Source: Paraspadella gotoi | Lineage: Eukaryota > Chaetognatha | NCBI GenBank assembly: GCA_051294375.1 | Contig: CM119268.1 | Span: 9,669,216 to 9,733,215 of the forward strand | Length of the DNA: 64,000 nt | Direction: 5' to 3' | In this document: piece by piece, positions 1-11,674 of the stretch | Numbering within the stretch: the first letter of the stretch is position 1 | Layout: each line of letters starts with the position of its first letter | Notes under the pieces: model-generated | What the model saw: the letters and a program-made list of their open reading frames with translations, nothing else | What the model was told of the DNA's origin: nothing | Databases searched by the model: none | Made by a program: the position numbers and the translations under genes

Positions 1-1531
1 TGAATTTTTCTTTTTTTTTTTTTAATTTCGTGAAGCATTTACGCGAATATATTTCCGACGGTTAATCACTTTCGCTTTCCGGCAAGATTTTTATCGATCG
101 CTCGATACTTTTAAATTGATTTCAAGCCGCCGGCGGGTCCGAAGTCTATTACAATTTCCCATCATTTTCACTCTTTTCGCCAAGTCGCCCCCACACCTCT
201 CTCTCTCCCTTACATCAAATTGCTCGCATAGAGCGCATTTTCTTTTTGCTCTCTCGCTCTCTTCTGCTGATCTCCCTCTGCTACTTGGTTATCTTTTGCT
301 ATAGTCCACATTCTACTTCAATCCTGATCCTTAACTTCCTTCTGCTCTTTTGTTCCCGTATGCCCTTCTGCTTCTCTGCTTCCTCCTATAATCTATATAT
401 AAATATATATATATATATCTATATTCTCACTTTCGATACCCTTCTCTTTCTCTCCCTCCTTTTCCTTCACTTCCCTCAACTTTAAAGTTTAATTCTTTCC
501 AACGCCCTGTTTATTTGCAACCCTTTTTCCCCCCGACTCCTCCTTCAATCCCTTCTGCCCACCTGATCCTCACCAACACGTCCGCTTTACTCGCTCTTCC
601 TCACCAACCCGTCCGCTTTCCTCGTTTGCCCAGAGCGAAACAAGGATCAATAAACAACATTTGTTTTTTTAAGTCTCTATTAATGGAAATGCTGTTCACG
701 ATGAGCAACCCATTCGTTTTTCTTTAATTTATTTGTTTATTCTGCAGTTGTTTATTTACAAATTTAAATATTACTTTCATGAATTTTTTAAAAACTTTAA
801 AAATTGAGATAGCGAGGTCAAAATAACTTTTAAATTCATGCCGTACGTTCGTTAATCAACTCATAATTTTCCTATTTCGACTCATTTTAAGAAACGCTCA
901 GCTCAGGGTCCCCGACTGCTCACTTACGCAAATATCGCTTTGAATTAAGATCGCAACCAATCTGGATTCAGAAATGAAAATTAATGAGTTTTTCCCTAAT
1001 CGAGGCAAGAAACTCGCGCCCTTCGGCAGAGGTGGTGATTGTTCGAAGCATTTTGAGTTGAAGGGGGGGGCTGAGGGGGGTAGGTAGAGAATGAAATTTT
1101 TCGTAACGAGATTCCGATTCAGTGGCCTTCCTTCGGGGCAGCCTCGTCTGCTAGGGTGTTTTCCGTTTAATAGGATACCCGTCGTCCAAAAATAGACGCC
1201 AAGACGATTAACAAACTACATGAGATTTATCGGGTCACTGATTAGAGAACGAGGACAGGACTATCCCGGGAATAGCAAATTAAAGACAAAGATTTAAACT
1301 GAAATTCAAATTGAGAATTGTAAAAAGTCGACGAAATGTTAATAATAATTCACGACTCTGGATTAAACCTGATTCGCTTTTAAACGAAAAAAAAAGTTTT
1401 TCCTCTCCACTAAAAAGTTAAAAAATATTTTATAAAGGGGCAAGTATTACCCAAAGAGGTCACTCGTGGAGGAAAATCACCCTGGTACCAGGACCACCCT
1501 ATTTTCGATAACAAGATGAGGAAAATTAGCG
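1..1531. other. Intergenic sequence, left edge
   Basis: I see no supported gene here. The first 500 bases are pyrimidine-rich with short open frames that look like chance readings of CT-rich sequence. A short AT alternation sits near 401-422 and a G-run near 1063-1079. The last exon of the minus-strand tetraspanin should lie here or just to the right; only a weak 29-base candidate (1532-1560) was found. Confidence 0.5.
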
Positions 1532-1922
1532 TCAAATTAGTTGGACTGACAGGAGGAAAACTAAAAACTATTTTTCCGACGTCTTTAATTTATTTCTTTA
1601 TTCAATCGGGGTCGTGAACCGGTTAGGTGTGCGTTTACGCTCCGGCCGTAAATTTGGTTTATAGTTCTAAAAAAAGCATTTTGACACATGAATCAATACA
1701 AAAGCTCACCAATGAAAACGCAGACGAGAATGAGGTTCACGCACATGGCCATAAGGTGCCGATCCATGTTCACCGCCTTGTGTTTCCAAATCATGTAGCC
1801 GCAGCCCCGACGGTCTGAAAAGACGGGAGAGAGAGAGAGAGAGAATGTGAGAGATAGAGTCAATGGGGACCAATAAAATGGATTAAAAAAAGAAGACAGA
1901 CGAGGTGAAGAAAAGGAAAGAA

Positions 1923-1954
<32 letters not shown>

Positions 1955-2088
1955 TAAGAAAATAAAATAAAAAAAGGAAGCAAAGAAAGAAAAAAGGTTA
2001 GACTCGTCGTCGCCTCTTTTCTATTCAACGCGTTACGGCGATCCAATTTGGGAGAAGGACTGAAGGAAGACGGCGTTCAAGCGGTAAA

Positions 2089-2129
<41 letters not shown>

Positions 2130-2401
2130 TCTCTCTCTCTCTCTCTCTTTCGATTTAGAAAACAAGGCGTCTTGGCCACATCCCCACCGAAAGGTCGTGC
2201 CCGCGAGAAGTCGCCCGGAATTGAGTCTCTTTTGGGAGAAGATGGAAGAAAAAGGGATAGACCGAAAGAGGAAGAGATAGACAGAGACAGAAAGATAAAG
2301 CGTCGGGGACAAAGAGACAGAACGCCCCCGAATCATCTGAGGTCGAGGAGGAGATAAATAATGAATTATACTGAGGGAGTTATGAACCACGAGCCGTCAC
2401 C

Positions 2402-2453
<52 letters not shown>

Positions 2454-2612
2454 AGAACATTGAACATCGAACATTGATCTGAGTGGGGCTTTAGGCACTG
2501 AGTTAGGCCCTTAAAAGCGACTTAGATAACTCTGATGCGAGTTTTTAATATATTAAAAAACAATTTTTAAACTGACTAAAACTTATGTAGAAGGTGAACG
2601 GTTTAAGTAATG

Positions 2613-2674
<62 letters not shown>

Positions 2675-3447
2675 TTATTTACAAGGAGCGTCGCCGTATC
2701 GCCTAATGTCGAAAAAGTCATCCTCGAAGAAAGGGGAGCCATGAATCTTTGGGTTTTTGCTCCGATCCTGTCCTCTCGCCGGATCATATGGACGGAAGTT
2801 GAGGCTCTTGGAGGAGACGCCATCTCCGTTGAAGTAGTCTTTGTAATCCTGCCAAGAGAAGGGAGTTTTTTTTTCTTCTTAAAATAGGTAAGTTTGTTTT
2901 CGCAGGTGCATACAAGAGTATAGGACCGAGTCGAAAAAATCGGAAATCGGTCCGGGGGCGAGACGAGAGAGGTTGCCATGGGTAAGATTACAGTTTCATT
3001 TTTGCCTCAACCACGAAACACATCTTACCGTGAGTCGAAATTACGAAATCGATCATCGTAAGGCGCTATAGCTTCAAACCCCTTCTACATCCCCCCCCCC
3101 GACGTCCTCTCTCCCTACTTTGCAGGTGAAGGCTCCTCCGGCGGAAATGGGCTTCGGTACGTTGAGGTAAGACTTGCAGCTGATCTTCGAGTATCCGGGA
3201 ATCCCGTTCTCCGCCCGCTCGTTGCATTCGTCCATAATGTCTTTACCTGCGTCGACGGAAAGACGAATTAGCCGGACACGTGTCGCGCTGGGTCAAATGG
3301 ATTAAGACGCGCCAATGGCTTTCGAAGAATCTAACGCAATTAAAAAAAAATTTTTTTGACTTGACAGTTGACAGTCAAGAGCTAAACGAAAGACTCGTTC
3401 CGTTATTAAATTTTCGAAATTAGTAGGAAATATTACTCTGTAAGTAA

Positions 3448-3495
<48 letters not shown>

Positions 3496-5709
3496 TCTCT
3501 TTCTCTTTCTCTCGCCGGAGGATCGCATTTTTTAAAGTATTGTCATGTTAGGATACCCTAGTATTTTTTGTAAAATTACTTTGATACTTTTATAAATCGA
3601 TAGTTTTTAAGTATAAAGTTAAGCGGTAAGACCCCGCCGGGGGCGCGCACAAAGTTTTATTTAACCCGAGAAGGGCCCGCAAAATAGGATCGCCCTAAGG
3701 GCTGTTTCTCCTCATCCCGGGCGTTTTTAGTAATAACTTATCATCATCATCATCATCATCTTCATCATCATCATCATCATCATCTTTCTCTCTCGTAAAA
3801 TATTTTAACGAGCTAACGAGGAGTAAACGTAAATCGACTCGTTTCGGAAAAAAAAAAACTTGGAGCAATTTCCGGCACATTGATTGTCAATATGTGGATG
3901 GGAAGGTGAAAGGAAAAACATTCGTTTCCTAAAGACACCTTTATAGCAAACTGGGCCGTAGTTGACGGTCTTTAAATCTTGCCAAACTTGGTCGTAAGTC
4001 ATACATCCTGGATTGCACCTGAGACGGGGGAAAAAAGGGACTTTTCAGCGTTCAAATAAGTCGCGGCCCTCTCTCGCAAAAGATAATTTTGATAGGAGTT
4101 TCTAAAACTTACGATTTAAACAAGGAACCTTTTTCTATTTTTTAAGTTTTTTTAAAAAATATAATATTCACAAACAGACAGACAGACCGTCTTAATGAGT
4201 AGCGCCTCGCAGGTCAGTCTGTTTTTTTTATCCTCTCACGCGTAATCATAGACTCCGTTGCAATAGTAGTCGACGGCTCCGCGGATTCCGCAGCAGCCCA
4301 GCTGCTGCTGCAACATTGCCATCAAGTATCGGTTCTTGGGATCGCTCTTTAACGCCACTTTCTCGAAATTCTCGAAGACCGAATCTGATTGAAGATTGAA
4401 GATTTATCGTCGGTGAAATGAGAGACATCCGTTATCGGGGGATTTATTTCACAACTTTCGTTATTAATCTCCTTAATAATAATATTAATAATAATAATAT
4501 ACCGCAGGAAAGCGGAATAACCTCCTCTCGCGCTGGTTTATTTCGGAGATAACGAGACCCGAACGCCTCGTCGACTCACCCTGAACGAGTCCCTCTCTGC
4601 AGCTGTAGACTGTGAGAACCACAAGCGGAACGAATATGATAAGAATGAAGCCCATGTAGGACCACAAACACTTCAGGTTCTTGCTCATGCACGAAAATGC
4701 CACGATGCCATTTATCGCTGTTGGTAAAGTAAAATGTACAACGTCCTCACATTCTCCAGAATCAAAGAAAAAATAACAATAACAAAAACAACCACGAAGA
4801 CAAAAGATTCACAGATGAAAAATAGGCAAACTCCGAAGGCCATCACGCAGATGATGATTATTCGACTGTCGGCAGAGAACTCGTCCAATTTCGTATTCTT
4901 AAAGCTCATGTACTTCTTAATTTGCGACGCTGAAACAAAAAACAACCGAGGGTTAGGACCGGGTTCCTTAGGACCATCAATCCACCTGGTATTATATTAT
5001 ATATTATTATTATATTATTATATTATTATTATTATATTATATTATTATTATTATACCAATTACGGGAATCCTAATGAAATGAAAGGGGCTACAATCCTGT
5101 CAAGCATGGACTTTGCGAGTGAGTGAACTTTTCACGCTTTCAAAATCTTAATTCTTTGTGACAGAAAACTTTTTTTTAAATGAACACAGGTTAGGATCTA
5201 GAGAAAGTATTAATTAACCATAAAGGTTTGTTTGTAACCCTTCCCAAAATAGAACAAGAAATAGGACTAATGTTTCACGCTATTAGTTGAATATTCGCGT
5301 TCCCAATTTCTAACCTTCCCTTTTAGGCGATACTTCGGCGAAGGCCCCTATAGGTGGAACTTGTGATTTTATGTCTTGTGTTATTACTTCTCTCGCGTTT
5401 ACCTAAACATTTTTTTTTTTTACCAAAACCTTTATTTTCGTTTCGGAAGTCCAATTCGGGGACTAGATTGTCAAAAAGTAAAGCGGTGGTTCCGCTACAT
5501 TCTAAGCAGCGTCAACCCAAGGGTTTTCGTGGAGAGAGGGGGAAGAAGCAAGGATTCGATACTCAGAAAAACTCGAGGAGAAGACAGCTTATACTCACAT
5601 TAAGATAAGCGTAGACGCCGCCGGCGATGAGACCGATGGCGCACATCAACAAAATAACGTTGATGATCAACACCACGATTTTCATCGAATCGAAAAAACA
5701 CCGACACAT
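1532..5709 (-). CDS. Tetraspanin 1 (multi-exon, minus strand)
   Basis: Tetraspanins are four-pass membrane proteins that organise membrane microdomains. The coding exons, 5' to 3', are 5599-5709, 4813-4929, 4580-4717, 4240-4384, 3939-4018, 3119-3246, 2683-2848 and 1710-1814. All have AG/GT borders and matching phases. Exon 5599-5709 starts with ATG (MCRCFFDSMKIVV) and encodes TM1. 4813-4929 carries TM2 and 4580-4717 carries TM3. 4240-4384 has the diagnostic CCG motif (LGCCGIRG) that opens the large extracellular loop, followed by further loop cysteines in three exons. 1710-1814 encodes the first part of TM4 (MAMCVNLILVCVFIG). An exon for the small extracellular loop, expected between 4930 and 5598 (phase 0 in, phase 1 out), was not found. 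The terminal exon is uncertain: 1532-1560 would add nine hydrophobic residues and a TGA. It is paralogous to the gene at 7028-10980. Family is sure; the exact ends are not. Confidence 0.88.
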
Positions 5710-6022
5710 TTTCTCGGCTTTCGATTTCTACGACGTAAGAAGAAAATCTATAATTTGTTTTCGTTTCTTTGTTTTTCCTTCCTTCTTTGTCCTCTTTTTT
5801 TCTTCCCCCTGTTCCGATCGCGAACTTGCGGGCTTGGCTCTTCTGTTTTGTTTCCGCCTCTGCTGCTATCTCATGATTCTGTTTCACTAAATCATTTCTA
5901 CTCAATACGGTATTCCACTAACGAGTCGCGCTAACGTGCTGTTTTTTATATCACGTTTCGACGTTAAATTTTTTATAAACACATTGGCGCGTTGATCGAC
6001 CGTTATGGGAATATACATATAT
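5710..6022. other. Upstream region of tetraspanin 1
   Basis: This stretch lies directly upstream of the tetraspanin 1 start codon on the minus strand and should hold its 5' UTR and promoter. It is T-rich on the plus strand. I recognise no core promoter motif with confidence. Confidence 0.3.
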
Positions 6023-6575
6023 TGTGGACTAAAATCCACCAACCGTTCATCAGCGGCCATTGGTGCCGGAGGCAAGTCATTCGGGGTTCTAGCCCGGTGG
6101 TTGCCTAGCAGTTAAGAGGGACTGATCCAAAGCTCAGGGACTGCTTATATAGAACGGATCTGTCACTAACACATAATAATAATCATTGTCTCTTCATTGG
6201 TGAGCCCGACTTACGAACACAACAACACTTTCAGGCGACATGCCTCAACCTGGCGATGCACTTTCCGCCAACAACACATCAGGCGACATGCCTCAACTTG
6301 GTGACGAACTTTCCACTAATAACAACAATTCACTGAAGAGATGCAACAGATTTCTCCCTACGGGAGGGGGGATGTATGGTTGACTAAAATCCACCAACCG
6401 CTCATCAGCGGCCATGGTGCCGGAGGCAAGTCATTCGCCTCCCAACCCGGTGGTTGCCTAGCAGTTAAGAGGGACGGGACGCTTAACCCGCCTGTAACAA
6501 AGTGTTACAGCCTGATCCGAAGCTCAGGGACTGCTTATATAGAACTAACACATAATAATAATCACTGTCTCTTCA
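6023..6575 (+). mobile_element. Miniature LTR retrotransposon (TRIM-like)
   Basis: Two direct repeats (6023-6196 and 6373-6575) share most of their sequence, including GACTAAAATCCACCAACC and GGTTGCCTAGCAGTTAAGAG. Both open with TG and close near TCTTCA. They flank an internal part of only about 176 bases. Straight after the left repeat comes TTGGTGAGCCCGAC, which resembles a tRNA primer-binding region. Just before the right repeat is a purine run (GGGAGGGGGGATG) in the place of a polypurine tract. The internal part also holds a short tandem duplication (CAGGCGACATGCCTCAAC twice). There is no reverse transcriptase or gag frame, so it would depend on a partner element. The right repeat has about 30 extra bases (near 6477-6510), so the copy is not brand new. 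No clear target-site duplication was seen. Confidence 0.65.
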
Positions 6576-6839
6576 CATAGTTATTTTTTTTCATCGTTGG
6601 AGTGAAAACTTAAACAGTGATTTGAAGTGACAGTTTTACCCACAGTTGTTAAATTTTTACTATTCACTAAGCTGTAAACTTGAGCGAGACAATTATAACG
6701 GAGTCTAAAAGCTATTCTTGCTATATTTTTTAAAAAAACCTAACCCTTTTTTACGTTCACTTCAATCTTCAAAATAGTTACGAACTGTTGTGCCTTGTTT
6801 GAAGACCTGGGGGATGATAAAAAAAATAGGTTGATGAAT

Positions 6840-6840
<1 letters not shown>

Positions 6841-6901
<61 letters not shown>

Positions 6902-6941
6902 AAGAAGAAGAAGAAGAAGAAGAAGAAGAAGAAGAAGAAGA
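6841..6941. repeat. Compound (TAA)n-(GAA)n microsatellite
   Basis: An uninterrupted run of TAA/ATA triplets (about 6841-6872) passes directly into AAG triplets (about 6873-6941). It lies downstream of the 3' end of tetraspanin 2. The open frames that cross it (poly-Ile, poly-Arg, poly-Leu) are artefacts of the repeat. Confidence 0.95.
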
Positions 6942-7027
6942 AAATTTTTAATATTCATCAGTATAGTTATTTATAAAATAATAAGTTAATATAAAATTGG
7001 TACAACCTTCTCTCATTATTTTTGCTC

Positions 7028-8632
7028 TTAGGCTGCCTCTTTCGCCGCTTTTTTCTCCTTGTGAACAATGACGAAACTCCAAATGACGAGAATTATTTCA
7101 AGGACTAAAAGGAGTTATATGAGGATATCAGTGGAATATTTCGATTTGGGTTCAAATCGATTTCGATTACTAACATAGGATGAGCGTTATCACGAGGAAA
7201 GAGATGAAGACGTAAAAGAGAATTGTCTCGATCGGAGCCTTGGTCCACAGCGTGTAGGCGCACCCTTTCTTATCTGCCGTCGTAAAGTGGGTTTAAAGTA
7301 TTTCAGATTCTCTCTCTCTCTCTCTCTCTCTGTCTTTCTTTCCCCTTCCCTCACTCTTCCGACTCACTCAAAGATTTTCCGTAAAATTTATTCGCAGTTT
7401 TGGAATCGTCGAAATAGAGGGAGCCGTGGATGGTCGGGTTTTGCGGGGCCAAGTAAATCAAGGCAGGATCCGAGTCTTCGAAGCTGAAGGACCGAGCTGT
7501 ATTTCCTTTCATGTCGTAGGATTCCTTGTAACCCTGGAGGAATGTCAGTTTTCTTAGTAGTAAGTAAATAACACAACTTTCTAGGGGCACCCCAAAAAAT
7601 GTCGGGTATTTTCTCACGGGTCCGAAGAGCTTGATCCGTAACACCCAATGAGTAAATGAGAATATAGGCCAACGGGCCAACTGTCAACGAGTGAATGAGG
7701 CGAATGAGCCGATCCTCAGTGGATCAACAGGCAAATTGGATATGGGCTAATGGTAAAAATCATCAAACAGGTTAATGAATCCAACGTGCAATTAGGCAAA
7801 CGGTCAAACTTGCCCGCGGGTTAATCGGTAAACTTAAAATGGACCCATCGCATTAGTCATATCGTCGAACTGTCTTAAACGAAGAACTGGCGAACAAGGA
7901 GCACCTGGCATTGCGCAGATTGGCTGGCGTCGATTGGAGAGGGAATGTTGAGTTGTGTATCGCAATTGTCCAACGTGTAGTTGACATCCTGCGGAGGCTT
8001 CGGGTTCATTTTCGCGTAATTTTTGCATTTGGCGACCGCCTTTTTCGCTGCGAATCGAAAATAGTACGATAAAATTATATTCGATAATAAACGTTACAAA
8101 AATATTATTAAAAGTATTATTAAGTTATTATGATAATTAAATTATTAACCATTTAGCTATTAAACGATTCTCAAATTAATCTGCTACAATTACATTTACA
8201 GTATGATTATTGCAAAATTACTTGTTTTACTATATTAAGTCTTAGATTTTATAATATTCATTAAAATTGTATATTATAAATTGTATATTTTTTATTTTTA
8301 TTATTTTTATTATTATCGTTTTTAATTTATTTTGGTTTTTAATAATTTAAATCTGAAAATATTATATTATTAATGGGAGACGGTTGTTTTCTGGAAATAT
8401 AGAGATCATCTATACAACACTAGGTTATATAAATATTCCCTTATCCATGTCCATAATTTTATCAATCCAACTAATGTTAACTTTTGCAGATCGGAAGCAA
8501 ACTTCCTTTTTTTGGATCGTTGTTTTTTTTGAACATTAGAGTTCCAGATTTCGTCTTTGATAAGTCATGGCCTTAGCCTCGGCGTGTTGCATATTCTTGG
8601 TAAAAGTAGTTATTGTGCGCTCATCTCTCTCT

Positions 8633-8680
<48 letters not shown>

Positions 8681-10980
8681 TTCTCTCTCTTCTCTCTCTC
8701 GGTTTCTCTACTCACTTCTCTCTCTCTCTCTCTCTCTCATCGTATCGTGACGCAGGTGGCGACTTTGAAAAAAAATCAATCGAATCTCTGATTCGAATCT
8801 CTCTTTTTCTTCTTTTTCAACTACCCTCCACTTAGTCGTAGTTTCTGACTATAAGCAATTCGTACAAAAGGGAATCAAATAACTAGGTGCCTAGAAAAGT
8901 CTGTAGTACAGACTCTGTATAAACTATCCGCATCTACTTGTAGTCGTAAGTCCCCGCGCATGCGTAGTCGACGACGCCTCTAACGCCGCAACAGTCGACA
9001 GCATATTGAATCATGGCCATGAAGAACCGGTTGGGCGGATCGGACTTCGTCGCCACCGAATCCAAAATGCTGATCATTTGGTCTTCGAAGGAAAAAAAAA
9101 TAGATCGATTGATTGATTGATTGATTTTTTTAGTCTATTCCTAAAGAACAAAGAGGTTTTGGCGACAACAACAACCTTAACGACTCTTGAACTTACCTAA
9201 ATCGAGACCCACGGCCTAAGGTCAAAAAGTTAACTGACCTTGATTCGTTTTGACTTGTATTGTTGTTTTTAATATAGTAAATTCTCTTTTTGTTATGAAA
9301 TTGATACAACCAATTTAAAAATTATCCATTCATTTAATAAACAAGCTATCTTCGTTTTTTTAATAGAATAAGCTGTGGCGGTATATTCAAACCGCCTCAC
9401 GTCCATCATCTTTCAGCCAATACCTTTGGCTCAGAGGTGGAACACACCATCCCAAGCGTAGTGTTCCATCCGCAGTCCTAACGACTTCCCTCTCCCTCTC
9501 CCTTTTTCGTCGTTCCGTGATTATCATTTAGTGTCCATATGTGAACGCAAAGTATGATTTTAAAATAAACATTTGAATTTATCTATAGATTGACGAGTTA
9601 GCGTATTGTGTAATGAACTATTGATTAATTAATTTACGATCCACAAATGCTTCCCAACCGCCCCCTCATCCTCCTGTCGGTTACCCTGCATCATCTTCTT
9701 CTGCGTGGAGAGGATCGTGAGAACGAGGAGAAAGGCGAACATGATAAGGATCATGACTAAGAAGGCTAAGAGGAAACACCAATTTTTGTTGCAGCAAGAG
9801 AAGGCGATGATTCCAATGATGCCTACGTTGGGATGAAAGGGAAAGATGGAGGGAGCTTGGACTGGTGGCGGATCTCCATGACTTTTTTTTAGATAATGAA
9901 TCATTGTCAACGTTGAAAACGTTCTATTTTTTTTTTGTTCGACCCTGCTATACGAATCTCGACATCTCTCACAAATGCCCGCCAAGAATGCGCCGAATAT
10001 GATGAGGACGTCGACGGCGATCAACGCGGATTGCGAAATGACGTCCAACTTGTCGAGAACGTAATCGTTGATCTCTTTCGCCCGCGCGTCCGACTCTGAA
10101 GGTCGAACGAGAAGCGTTTCGATTCTAATCAAGTTCTCGTTAAAATGAGCGAGATCTGGACATTGGCTTCGCTAATCACGTCGGACAAAGTATTTTGTTT
10201 TTAACCTGAACTGTTAGTTTCATAAGTCAGATTGACGCTCAAATCCAAGTTTTCCGATATACCCTTACCAATATTTCAGTCCAAGCAAGCTTACCTGGAT
10301 CGCCCTTAAATCCCCCGACGAACAACTGAGCGGGTGGGACGTTTTTCTTGTACTCATCGCCGATGATCTTTTTGAAGTTGACCTGTTGCGCGGCATGGTT
10401 ACTTTTTTTTTTAATAAATTCCAATCACGTAGGTATGGAATGGATTCAATGACAAAAAAAATATTGTAATTCACTTAACGTTGAACTGAAATTAACATTT
10501 AAAAAAAAAAAAAAGAGAAAATTGAAGCTATACGTTCGGGCATGACTTTTCCTTATTTTTTTATGCTCTGGGGCATGATCACATTGATCAGGCATTTCAT
10601 TATTAAGCTATGTTAGATTTTTTTCAAATTAAAAATTAAAAAAAAAAGAAGAAGATTCTCCGTGTTTTTCTTTCTGTCAGAAAATACTAGTCTCAGGAAA
10701 CCGTCTCTTAACATCAACAAGTAACAACATTCTTCTATTAAAAACGAGATTTTTTTTCGGTAGACAACTAATGAGACTAATACTATTAGTATTAGTATAT
10801 TAGTATATTAGTATATAGTATTATTATACTATTAGTAATAGTGATCAATGCGAGACAAGAGTTGGCCACCTGAGTCTTGGCGAAAATTCCTCCACCGAGT
10901 AGCACGAGCCCGATGATGGCAAAGAGCACATTGATAAAGATGACCAAGATTTTCATAGACTTGAAGAAACACTGGCACAT
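7028..10980 (-). CDS. Tetraspanin 2 (multi-exon, minus strand)
   Basis: The exons, 5' to 3', are 10870-10980, 10295-10382, 9973-10095, 9685-9822, 8938-9082, 7905-8047, 7368-7533, 7175-7273 and 7028-7104. TM1 is in exon 1 (MCQCFFKSMKILVIF), the small loop in exon 2, TM2 in exon 3 and TM3 in exon 4 (residues about 121-146). The CCG motif (VDCCGVRG) falls at about residues 184-186. Exons 8-9 encode TM4 and a short charged tail ending KEKKAAKEAA and TAA at 7028. Several exon lengths are identical to tetraspanin 1 (111, 138, 145, 166), so this is a tandem duplicate pair. The join of 8938-9082 (phase 2 out) to 7905-8047 (phase 1 in) does not work. Comparison with tetraspanin 1 shows that a loop exon of about 80 bases, phase 2 to 1, should lie in 8048-8937, but I could not locate it. 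Exon 2 has a poor polypyrimidine tract. About 390 residues are expected. Confidence 0.9.
8628..8740. repeat. Imperfect (TC)n microsatellite
   Basis: A long CT-rich run with interruptions (TTCTC, GGTTTC). It lies inside the tetraspanin 2 intron where one loop exon is missing, and the open frames across it are repeat artefacts. Confidence 0.9.
9295..9365 (+). repeat. Short divergent copy of the GAAATTGGTACAACC repeat family
   Basis: The sequence ATGAAATTGATACAACCAAT followed by a TTATCCATTCATTTAATAAA block matches the left end of the interspersed family seen at 23015, 30407, 32151, 38748, 60176 and 60475. It sits in a tetraspanin 2 intron. Confidence 0.6.
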
Positions 10981-11674
10981 TTTCGCCGATTCTAAAAGTA
11001 GACATCGATCGACTTATTAAATTTGCGATTCTAATTATTTAACTGCATTTGAGACTAATTCTTTTCCCGACGATTTTAATGTAAATATTTTAGAAGGTAA
11101 ATTGTATATAAGTTAACTTTCTTACCTTTTTATTTGAAGAAAATACAAAATGAATTCAGACTCTGAGTAGGAAGTGTTCACTCCTTTCTACGTTAGAATT
11201 TATTCTCTAGTCTGTTAAAGGATAACTTCTCAGTAAAGCGAACTTTTTTATTTTGAATAATTATCGTTTATTTGACATCAGTACTAACGACAATTGGTGC
11301 AATGAGGAATGATGGTTCGATAAAATTAAATAAGCCATTGCCATTAAAGGCGCCCTGCATGTCCAGGGTCCAAAAGGACAGGAAAAAAAGAGACGAAATC
11401 TCAATTTAAACGTAAACGGAAATATGAAAAAAAAAAGTTTTGAAATCGACAGCCTAACATTCTAGTTATTAAGAATAACATCATAATATATGAAGCCAAA
11501 ACATTCGCTGCCCATCCCTTTTTTTTTTCTCGACGACGACGACGACGACGACGACATCAACGACGACGCGTCGCAGAATTCATTTCACGGTCGACTTGAC
11601 GTTGGGCGGCGTTTCTCTCGCGTCGCCGCGTCACCAGGGACGTCACGGGCGTCGCCCTTCGCCGTCACGACACG
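10981..11674. other. Intergenic, between tetraspanin 2 and the CBM14 gene
   Basis: It should contain the tetraspanin 2 promoter on its left side and the 3' UTR of the CBM14 gene on its right. A minus-strand AATAAA (plus-strand tttatt, about 11247-11252) is a possible poly(A) signal for the CBM14 gene. No coding region is supported. A (GAC)n run spans about 11531-11555. Confidence 0.4.

Noticed and set aside
6341-6580. 79-residue frame inside the miniature LTR element
   Set aside because: It starts in the internal part and runs into the repeat; no gag- or polymerase-like motif.
6740-6989. Poly-Leu/Ile and poly-Arg frames
   Set aside because: They come from the (TAA)n-(GAA)n compound repeat; no start or splice context.
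8500-8620. Candidate for the missing tetraspanin 2 loop exon (minus strand, TGC AAC ACG CCG)
   Set aside because: Resembles the tetraspanin 1 exon start but hits stops in each frame and has the wrong cysteine spacing.
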